Shown here piece after piece: positions 1 through 4,265 of a stretch of DNA of 5,054 nucleotides. The notes beneath the pieces are model-generated. The model did no database searches. It was not told the DNA's origin and worked only from the letters and a program-made list of their open reading frames with translations. Position 1 is the first letter of the stretch. Each line of letters opens with the position of its first letter. Made by a program: the position numbers and the translations under genes. Source of the stretch: Acidobacteriota bacterium (lineage in GTDB: Bacteria; Acidobacteriota; Terriglobia; Terriglobales; SCQP01); contig JAKATS010000180.1 in the NCBI GenBank assembly GCA_021818645.1, positions 1 to 5,054 on the forward strand. The letters run 5' to 3'.

Positions 1-7
1 CATACGT

Positions 8-13
8 TATTAT
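8..13 (+). promoter_or_regulatory. possible -10 box just upstream of the LOG-family gene
   Basis: TATTAT at this position matches the sigma-70 -10 consensus TATAAT at five of six bases. Transcription would start near base 19-22, almost at the ATG at 22, so the transcript would be leaderless or nearly so. Any -35 element lies outside the window and cannot be checked. The AT-rich patch stands out against the GC-rich genes, but a six-base match is weak evidence. A minimal AGG at 14-16, five bases before the ATG, is the competing explanation for how this start is recognised. Confidence 0.2.
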
Positions 14-21
14 AGGCGCTG

Positions 22-909
22 ATGCGATCTCAGACCCCGGATGATGCCGGCCGCGCCGCGGTGCAGGCCGCCGACAACGGCGCGCCGCTGGAACAGCACA
101 AGCTGGCGTACCGCGACCAGGCGTTTCTCGACACGCCGGATGCGCGGCCGCTGCGCGTGATGAGCGAATATTTCGAGCCGCTGCGCCGGCTGCGGCGGGA
201 AAACGTACACGACACGATTGTGTTTTTCGGCTCGGCCCGGATTCCCGGGCCGGAGGCGATGCAGGCGGCGCAGGCCCAGGCGGAGAGCGGGGATACGGGC
301 GCGGTGCGGGCGGGCGAGCTGGCGCGCTATTACCAGGAGGCGCGGGAGCTGGCGCACCGGCTGACGGAGTGGGCGCGGGGGCTGAACCACCCGCGGCGGC
401 GGTTTGTGATCGCCTCCGGGGGCGGGCCGGGGATCATGGAAGCGGCCAATCGCGGCGCGGCCGAAGCCGGCGGGGCGACGATCGGGTTCAATATTCAACT
501 GCCGTTCGAGCAGCATCCCAACCGCTGGATCACGCCCAGCCTCAACTTCCAGTTTCATTACTTTTTCATGCGCAAGTTCTGGTTCGCGTACCTGGCGAAG
601 GCGCTGGTGGCGTTTCCCGGAGGGTTCGGGACGCTGGACGAGGTTTCGGAAATTCTGACCCTGGCGCAGACGCAGAAGCTGGCCAAAAAGATCGTGGTGG
701 TGCTGTATGGCGAAGCCTACTGGCGGGAAGTGCTGAACTTCGACGCGCTGGTCCGCTGGGGCACGATCGGCGAGGCCGACACCCATCTGTTTCATTTTGT
801 GAATACGCCCGACGAAGCCTATGAATATTTGACCGGCGCGCTGACGGAAATTTATCTGCAGCCGCCGCCGGAAGAGGAAGGCCCGCCGGCGATTGCCAAG
901 ACCCGCTAA
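22..909 (+). CDS. LOG-family (TIGR00730-like) Rossmann-fold protein, probable nucleotide 5'-monophosphate phosphoribohydrolase
   Basis: This 295-residue cytoplasmic protein carries both LOG-family signatures: GGGPGIMEAANRGA at residues 133-146 and PGGFGTLDE at 199-207 (the PGGxGTxxE motif with the catalytic Glu). Between them FFMRKFWF places R184-K185 where the family has its catalytic Arg. FFGSAR at 68-73 is the first beta strand of the nucleotide-binding fold. Family members hydrolyse the N-glycosidic bond of nucleoside 5'-monophosphates, releasing base and ribose 5-phosphate; some act on cytokinin nucleotides. Older databases call them lysine decarboxylases, which is not supported. The protein is longer than the compact LOG enzymes of about 190 residues: it has a roughly 60-residue N-terminal extension, an insert at about 75-125, and a Pro/Glu-rich tail (PPPEEEGPP). 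The substrate cannot be read from sequence. kdsB follows after 52 bases. Family is secure; exact activity is inferred. Confidence 0.92.
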   Translation: MRSQTPDDAGRAAVQAADNGAPLEQHKLAYRDQAFLDTPDARPLRVMSEYFEPLRRLRRENVHDTIVFFGSARIPGPEAMQAAQAQAESGDTGAVRAGELARYYQEARELAHRLTEWARGLNHPRRRFVIASGGGPGIMEAANRGAAEAGGATIGFNIQLPFEQHPNRWITPSLNFQFHYFFMRKFWFAYLAKALVAFPGGFGTLDEVSEILTLAQTQKLAKKIVVVLYGEAYWREVLNFDALVRWGTIGEADTHLFHFVNTPDEAYEYLTGALTEIYLQPPPEEEGPPAIAKTR

Positions 910-961
910 GGGCGAGCGAAGCCCCAGCCGCATCCACGGAAACGCCGCGGCCCTGATTCCG

Positions 962-1714
962 ATGCTACCCGTCGCAGAAATTGACGGCATTATCCCCGCC
1001 CGGATGGGTTCGACCCGGCTGCCGGGCAAGGCGCTGCGGCCGATCGCGGGGGTGCCGATGATCGAACGCGTCTATCGCGGCGCGCGGGCCTGCGGGCGGC
1101 TGCGGCAGGTGTGGGTTGCGACCGACGCGGAGGAAATCGCCGCCTATTGCCGCGGGCGCGAGATTCCGGTGCAGATGACGGCAACGACGCACCGCTCGGG
1201 CACCGACCGCGTGCTGGAGGCGGCCGAGCGGCTGGGATCGCGGGCGGTGGTGAACATCCAGGGCGATGAGCCGATGGTGAGGGCGGAGATGCTGGAGCGG
1301 CTGATCGAGGCGCTCTTTGCCCGGCCGGAAATCGAAGTGGCCACGCTGCGCACGCCGCTGCGGGCGGAGGTGGCGGAGGAGCCGGGCACGGTGAAAGTCG
1401 CCTGCGACGGCGAGGGGCGGGCACTGTATTTTTCCCGCGCGGCGATTCCATACGCCCGCGATGCGAACGCGACGCCGCGGCGGTGGAAGCACCTGGGCTA
1501 TTACGCCTATTCGCTGGCCGCGCTGCGGCGGTTCACGCAATGGCCGGCGGGCGAGCTGGAAGCCAGCGAGCAACTGGAACAACTGCGGTTTCTGGAAAAC
1601 GGGACGGCGATCATAGCCGCCACGACGGAACACGACACCATCGGCGTGGACACGCTGGAAGACTGGGAACGGGCGGAAAAACGGCTGGCGAAAGCTGACC
1701 TCATGAATTCATGA
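962..1714 (+). CDS. kdsB: 3-deoxy-manno-octulosonate cytidylyltransferase (CMP-KDO synthetase)
   Basis: KdsB activates KDO with CTP to give CMP-KDO and pyrophosphate in the cytoplasm; the product feeds KDO transfer to lipid A in LPS assembly. The 250-residue product has the usual family length. Visible motifs are the N-terminal nucleotide-binding loop IIPARMGSTRLPGK (10-23), VATDAEEI (52-59), HRSGTDRV (77-84), NIQGDEP (98-104) with D102 as the likely metal ligand, FSRAAIPYARD (157-167), HLGYYAY (177-183), LEQLRFLENG (205-214) and GVDT (228-231) with D230 as the second likely metal ligand. I chose the ATG at 962 because the family motif begins nine residues later. A TTG at 893 in the same frame would add 23 unconserved residues and overlap the upstream gene. 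No clear Shine-Dalgarno precedes 962, so initiation may rely on translation of the gene before it. The stop lies inside a 14-bp palindrome, and hbd begins 40 bases later. Confidence 0.95.
   Translation: MLPVAEIDGIIPARMGSTRLPGKALRPIAGVPMIERVYRGARACGRLRQVWVATDAEEIAAYCRGREIPVQMTATTHRSGTDRVLEAAERLGSRAVVNIQGDEPMVRAEMLERLIEALFARPEIEVATLRTPLRAEVAEEPGTVKVACDGEGRALYFSRAAIPYARDANATPRRWKHLGYYAYSLAALRRFTQWPAGELEASEQLEQLRFLENGTAIIAATTEHDTIGVDTLEDWERAEKRLAKADLMNS
1701..1714. repeat. perfect 14-bp palindrome over the kdsB stop codon
   Basis: TCATGAATTCATGA reads the same on both strands. It covers the last four kdsB codons plus stop and lies 40 bases before the hbd start. Symmetry of this size suits a dimeric repressor such as a TetR- or GntR-type regulator of acyl-CoA genes, but no second copy or adjoining promoter is visible. 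By chance a 14-bp perfect palindrome is not very rare in 5 kb, so the regulatory reading is speculative. Confidence 0.25.
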
Positions 1715-1728
1715 AGCATTCCGGATTC
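1713..1728 (+). repeat. GAAGCATTCC-type motif upstream of hbd (copy 1)
   Basis: GAAGCATTCCGGATTC lies 26 bases before the hbd start. It matches the sequence at 2786-2804, before the propeller gene, apart from three inserted C residues there. The first ten bases are identical. Both copies are between genes and close to start codons. It could be a shared regulatory site or coincidence. Confidence 0.25.
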
Positions 1729-1754
1729 GCAGCCATTTCAAGTAAGCTGGAGCC

Positions 1755-2615
1755 ATGGCGAAGGAAACCATTGCCGTGGCGGGCGCGGGCACGATGGGCG
1801 CGGGCATTGCCCAAGCGGCGGCGCACGCGGGGCTGGAAGTGCTGCTCTATGACAGCCTGCCCGAAGCCTGGCCGCGGGCGCGGGCGGCGATCACGCGCGG
1901 GCTGGAGCGCGAACGGGAGCAGGGCCGGCTGACGGCGGGACAGCCGGAGACGATTGTGGCGCGGATTCATCCGGTGACGCGGCTGGAGGAGCTGGCGGCG
2001 GCGGGGCTGGTGATTGAAGCCGTGCCGGAAAAACGCGAGCTGAAACGGGAGCTGTTTCGCCAACTGGACGGAATCCTGGCGCCGGAAGCGATTCTGGCCA
2101 GCAATACCTCGTCCATTTCCATCACCGAGCTGGGCGCGGCGACGGGACGGCCGGAGCAATGCATCGGGATGCATTTCATGAACCCGGTGCCGCTGATGGC
2201 GCTGGTCGAGGTGATTCGCGGGCTGGCCACCAGCGACGCCACCACGGAAGCGGTGCGCGCGCTGGCGCGGCGGATGGGCAAGACTCCGGTCGAGGTGCGG
2301 GATTTTCCGGGTTTTGTTTCCAACCGGGTGCTGATGCCGCTGATCAACGAAGCCATATTCTGCGTATTTGAAGGCGTGGCCACGCCCGAGGCCGTAGATG
2401 ACGTGATGCGGCTGGGCATGAACCATCCCATGGGCCCGCTGAAGCTGGCCGATCTGATCGGCCTGGATGTGTGCCTCGACATTATGGAAGTGCTGCACCG
2501 GGAGCTGGGGGAAGATAAATACCGCCCCTGCCCGCTGCTGCGCCAGATGGTGGCGGCCGGCCGATTCGGCCGGAAAACCCGGCAGGGGTTTTATCGCTAC
2601 GAAGGCAAGAAATAA
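1755..2615 (+). CDS. hbd: 3-hydroxybutyryl-CoA dehydrogenase (3-hydroxyacyl-CoA dehydrogenase family)
   Basis: This 286-residue soluble enzyme interconverts acetoacetyl-CoA and (S)-3-hydroxybutyryl-CoA with a nicotinamide cofactor, serving short-chain acyl-CoA oxidation or synthesis. The N-terminal Rossmann domain starts with [12 protein letters not shown] (10-21). D33, at the end of the second strand (VLLYD), favours NAD over NADP. SNTSS (116-120) is the conserved substrate-contact segment. Catalytic residues are all present at family spacing: H140 in [10 protein letters not shown]152 in VEVI and N190 in FVSNR, matching H158, E170 and N208 of human HADH. The C-terminal dimerisation and substrate domain runs from about 185 and ends with the usual [11 protein letters not shown]. 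The length is standard for a stand-alone enzyme, with no fused hydratase. The ATG is placed by the Rossmann motif; GGAG lies only two bases before it, so the ribosome site is poor. No thiolase or crotonase gene is visible nearby, so the pathway cannot be assigned. Related names for such enzymes are fadB2, mmgB and paaH. Confidence 0.94.
   Translation: MAKETIAVAGAGTMGAGIAQAAAHAGLEVLLYDSLPEAWPRARAAITRGLEREREQGRLTAGQPETIVARIHPVTRLEELAAAGLVIEAVPEKRELKRELFRQLDGILAPEAILASNTSSISITELGAATGRPEQCIGMHFMNPVPLMALVEVIRGLATSDATTEAVRALARRMGKTPVEVRDFPGFVSNRVLMPLINEAIFCVFEGVATPEAVDDVMRLGMNHPMGPLKLADLIGLDVCLDIMEVLHRELGEDKYRPCPLLRQMVAAGRFGRKTRQGFYRYEGKK
2557..2592 (+). repeat. two abutting inverted repeats at the 3' end of hbd
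   Basis: CCGGCCGA-T-TCGGCCGG (2557-2573) is followed with no gap by AAAACCC-GGCAG-GGGTTTT (2574-2592). Each would fold into a stable hairpin in the mRNA. Both lie in codons for the conserved end of hbd ([11 protein letters not shown]), so protein constraint may explain part of the pattern. Neither is followed by a T-run, so they are not a normal intrinsic terminator. They could protect the 3' end of the transcript or pause polymerase. Confidence 0.35.
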
Positions 2616-2624
2616 AAGCATATT

Positions 2625-2699
2625 GAAAAATGCCGATCGCATTGAAATCCTGAACGCGAAGCAGGGAATGAGCAGATTCGTCGAGGCGATGCATTTTTC
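2625..2699 (+). terminator. atypical terminator-like or structured RNA element after hbd
   Basis: GAAAAATGC (2625-2633) is the reverse complement of GCATTTTTC (2691-2699), and inside it ATCGC (2636-2640) pairs with GCGAT (2686-2690), leaving CG as a two-base bulge. This gives a 14-bp stem with an A-run on the 5' side and five T residues on the 3' side, the outline of a bidirectional intrinsic terminator. The loop is 45 bases, far longer than normal, but can hold one of two overlapping small hairpins: CCTG/CAGG (2649-2652 with 2662-2665) and GAAT/ATTC (2666-2669 with 2676-2679). It begins ten bases after the hbd stop. A competing pairing exists: GATCGCAT (2635-2642) with ATGCGATC (2701-2708), which crosses the first stem. 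Function is inferred from shape only. Confidence 0.3.
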
Positions 2700-2714
2700 C
2701 ATGCGATCCGCCCA

Positions 2715-2734
2715 TATGACCGCAACCGGTCGTG
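2715..2734 (+). other. short hairpin in the leader of the propeller gene
   Basis: GACCG-CAAC-CGGTC (2718-2731) forms a perfect five-pair stem with a four-base loop. It extends outward to 2715 and 2734 by three more pairs, two of them G-U. No T-run follows, so it does not look like a terminator. It sits in the middle of the 195-base gap between hbd and the propeller gene, where I see no credible gene. Its role, if any, is unknown. Confidence 0.35.
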
Positions 2735-2762
2735 CCGGAGGCGCGGGTTCAATGGCAATATA

Positions 2763-2798
2763 TGGGGAAGCTGGAAAAAAGTTGCGAAGCATTCCCCG
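2763..2798 (+). promoter_or_regulatory. hairpin 12 bases upstream of the propeller gene start
   Basis: GGGGAAGCT (2764-2772) pairs with AGC-A-TTCCCC (2788-2797), giving nine base pairs with a single bulged A, plus a possible U-G closing pair. The loop is 15 bases and purine-rich, containing GGAAAAAAG. The stem ends a dozen bases before the ATG at 2811, within reach of ribosome loading. The following bases repeat GCATTCCC (2789-2796 and 2799-2806), so alternative partners exist: AGGGAATG at 2663-2670 is fully complementary to CATTCCCT at 2800-2807. This arrangement could control translation, but that is inference from base pairing alone. Confidence 0.35.
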
Positions 2799-2804
2799 GC
2801 ATTC
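2786..2804 (+). repeat. GAAGCATTCC-type motif upstream of the propeller gene (copy 2)
   Basis: GAAGCATTCCCCGGCATTC is the second copy of the motif at 1713-1728, with three extra C residues. It overlaps the 3' arm of the hairpin at 2763-2798. A further partial match, CCGGCATTC, occurs at 4132-4140 after the propeller gene. The recurrence in all three of these gaps is suggestive but short. Confidence 0.25.
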
Positions 2805-2810
2805 CCTCCC

Positions 2811-4127
2811 ATGCGACAGCGCCGGCGCCAACGCGTTTTGCTTGCACCGGCCGCGATTGCGGCCGGCCTGAGCCTGGGCCTGAGCCTTGCCTGCGCCGCG
2901 CAGCAGAGCCTGCTGGTGCTGCGGCAGCGGGTTTATCTGCCGCAGGATGGAGTGGCGCTGAACCTGCGCACGGGATGGGTGGCGTGGCGGTTTCCCAGTT
3001 TTCAAGGCAACAGCTACAGCCGCCACGGGGTGCTGATCGTGGCCTACCTGGCGCAGGAAAATCCCAGGCTGCATATATACGGCACCCGTGTCTGCCGGCT
3101 TGATCCGCATTCCGGAGCGGCGCTGTGGTGCCGCCTGGAGCTGGATTATGCCGGCGGCTGGCTGGGCAGCGAGGCGCAGCATTTTTATCTGCTGCATACT
3201 TCCCGGCTGGATATTCTGCGGGCGGCAACCGGAGAGCGGCTGCGCTCGATGAACCTGCCCGATACGGGCGAAATCAGCAGCGGGCCGCTGGCCCAGGGCG
3301 GGCTGGCCGTGATTGCGAAGCACCGCGGCTATACGCGGGGATGGGAGTACCGCGCCGCCTGGCGCCAGCCCTGGCAGCAGCGCTGGAACATCGGCGTACA
3401 GCTGATCGTACGGGCGGGCAATGCCATGCTGTATGCGCCGCGCCAGGGCGAGCTGTGGAGAATGGGCGACAGCCGACCCTTCTGGGCGCTGCCCGCGCCG
3501 TTCGGACAGTGGCATTATCCCCGCATTCAGGTTGACCGCCATGGCTTCTGGCTGAGCAGCCGAAGACGGGGCGGGAGTGGAACTGCCGCCGGGCTGATCG
3601 CGGGCGGCCGCGTGGGAGGGAAGGTCTGGACACGCACCTGGCAGGGGGCGCGGCCGCGCGCCTGGCTGGATGGAAAATCCATTGCCCTGCTGCGGCCGCT
3701 CGCCGCGGCGCCGGGGGAGATGCCCACGACCCAAATCGAAAGCCGCCGGCTGAAAAATGACCGCCGGCGCTGGCAGGTGATGGTGCCCGGCGGCTACCGG
3801 CAGATTTTGCGCGGGCCGAAAAGCTGGCTGCTGTGGGGCGGCAAGTACGGGATGGCGCTGCTGGACAAAAAGCACGGACGGCTGCTGTGGCGGCTGACAG
3901 GGCAGCATTTGCAGCCGATGGGAATGTCGGCGAAATACCTGGTCGGCTGGGACAAAAATTATCTGGAATGCTGGGCGCTGGGGGCGCGGATGCTGCTCTG
4001 GCGGGTGCGCTTCCGGCTGGTCGGGCCGAGGCAGGTACTGACTCCGGCGGGCGGACAACCGAAAAGCAAAAAGAATCCATCCATTTCGGTTCATCACGCC
4101 GGAGCACCGGGAAAAGCGGGGCTATAA
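2811..4127 (+). CDS. exported PQQ-like beta-propeller protein, function unknown
   Basis: The 438-residue product starts with a basic segment (MRQRRRQR) and a hydrophobic stretch to about residue 27, then ACAAQQ: a Sec signal peptide probably cut after A29 or A30. C28 is not in a good lipobox (SLAC), so lipoprotein processing is less likely. The mature part holds degenerate PQQ/WD40-like blade motifs of the form aLd..tG..lWr at about 48-62, 94-111, 133-149, 348-364 and 385-401; the middle is more diverged. There are 22 Trp residues, about 5 percent, many in the blade motifs. No catalytic motif or cofactor ligand is recognisable. The C-terminal 27 residues look disordered. Propellers like this usually work in the periplasm or outer membrane as scaffolds; BamB is a structurally comparable lipoprotein, but I see no specific BamB signature. 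ATG 2811 is the only usable start: the frame upstream is open to 2646 but lacks ATG, GTG or TTG. No Shine-Dalgarno precedes it; the adjoining bases are CCCTCCC. Confidence 0.8.
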   Translation: MRQRRRQRVLLAPAAIAAGLSLGLSLACAAQQSLLVLRQRVYLPQDGVALNLRTGWVAWRFPSFQGNSYSRHGVLIVAYLAQENPRLHIYGTRVCRLDPHSGAALWCRLELDYAGGWLGSEAQHFYLLHTSRLDILRAATGERLRSMNLPDTGEISSGPLAQGGLAVIAKHRGYTRGWEYRAAWRQPWQQRWNIGVQLIVRAGNAMLYAPRQGELWRMGDSRPFWALPAPFGQWHYPRIQVDRHGFWLSSRRRGGSGTAAGLIAGGRVGGKVWTRTWQGARPRAWLDGKSIALLRPLAAAPGEMPTTQIESRRLKNDRRRWQVMVPGGYRQILRGPKSWLLWGGKYGMALLDKKHGRLLWRLTGQHLQPMGMSAKYLVGWDKNYLECWALGARMLLWRVRFRLVGPRQVLTPAGGQPKSKKNPSISVHHAGAPGKAGL

Positions 4128-4136
4128 AACTCCGGC
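4098..4136 (+). repeat. 7-bp inverted repeat spanning the stop of the propeller gene
   Basis: GCCGGAG (4098-4104) is the exact reverse complement of CTCCGGC (4130-4136), with a 25-base loop that contains the stop codon. No T-run follows, so a standard intrinsic terminator is not supported, and no better one is visible before the recA promoter. It might help define the 3' end of this transcript, or may be chance in GC-rich sequence. Confidence 0.2.
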
Positions 4137-4203
4137 ATTCACGCTCGGATTTCCGCAAACGCCATGTTCCAAAACGGGAAAAAACGGAGGAAAAAATACT
4201 TGT

Positions 4204-4231
4204 TTGACTTTCGCTAAAGTTTCGCTATGCT
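4204..4231 (+). promoter_or_regulatory. recA promoter (sigma-70 type)
   Basis: TTGACT at 4204-4209 matches the -35 consensus at five of six bases. TATGCT at 4226-4231 matches the -10 consensus at four of six. The spacer is 16 bases. Transcription would begin near 4238, giving a leader of about 28 bases before the recA start. This is the clearest promoter in the window, and its place directly before recA fits the usual independent control of that gene. Confidence 0.65.
4209..4227 (+). promoter_or_regulatory. tandem direct repeat in the recA promoter spacer, candidate SOS operator
   Basis: TTTCGCTA occurs at 4209-4216 and again at 4220-4227, a period of 11 bases or about one helical turn. The two copies fill the space between the -35 and -10 boxes and touch both, so a bound protein would block RNA polymerase. 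recA is normally repressed by LexA, but neither the CTGT-N8-ACAG site of E. coli nor the GAAC-N4-GTTC type is present. The alphaproteobacterial site GTTC-N7-GTTC is a direct repeat with the same 11-base period; here it reads TTTC-N7-TTTC. Binding by LexA is inferred from position and shape. Confidence 0.45.
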
Positions 4232-4255
4232 GGGTTGTGCTCCGGGGATAGGGGG

Positions 4256-4261
4256 AAAGGA
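4256..4261 (+). promoter_or_regulatory. recA ribosome binding site
   Basis: AAAGGA, preceded by a run of five G, is the best Shine-Dalgarno sequence in the window. It lies four bases before the ATG at 4266 and ten bases before the in-frame ATG at 4272. Neither spacing is ideal, so it does not decide between the two starts. Confidence 0.6.
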
Positions 4262-4265
4262 ATTC

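Noticed and set aside
893..961. Upstream TTG start for kdsB
   Set aside because: It would overlap the preceding gene by 17 bases and add 23 unconserved residues. KdsB proteins normally begin a few residues before the IIPAR motif, which fits the ATG at 962.
10..1029. A 339-codon open frame on the - strand opposite the LOG-family gene
   Set aside because: It mirrors a gene with intact catalytic motifs and continues into the start of kdsB. Its composition is Arg/Pro/Gln-rich and no motif is recognisable.
1711..1932. A 73-codon + strand frame starting at an ATGA overlap with the kdsB stop
   Set aside because: The overlap looks like translational coupling, but the frame runs inside hbd and gives a low-complexity Arg/Trp-rich product. 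hbd starting at 1755 is clearly the real gene.
2668..2871. A 67-codon + strand frame in the hbd-propeller gap, with AGGGA just before its ATG
   Set aside because: The product has no recognisable feature and its end overlaps the signal-peptide region of the propeller gene in another frame. The AGGGA is too close to its ATG. A real small gene is not excluded but not supported.
2811..2900. Lipoprotein or Tat export signal in the propeller protein
   Set aside because: C28 follows S-L-A, a poor lipobox at the -3 and -2 positions. The RRRQRV segment lacks the Ser/Thr before and the Phe-Leu after the twin arginines. A plain Sec signal with cleavage after A29 or A30 fits better.
1701..4097. A very long open frame (798 codons) on the - strand opposite hbd and the propeller gene
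   Set aside because: It is antisense to two genes with clear family or signal-peptide evidence. Its translation is rich in Arg, Pro, Gln, His and Ala with no recognisable domain, typical of the mirror frame of GC-rich genes.
4232..4260. G-quadruplex in the recA leader (G-runs at 4232-4234, 4244-4247, 4251-4255, 4259-4260)
   Set aside because: The last run has only two G and the first loop is nine bases, so a stable three-layer quadruplex is unlikely. A purine-rich ribosome binding region is a simpler explanation.
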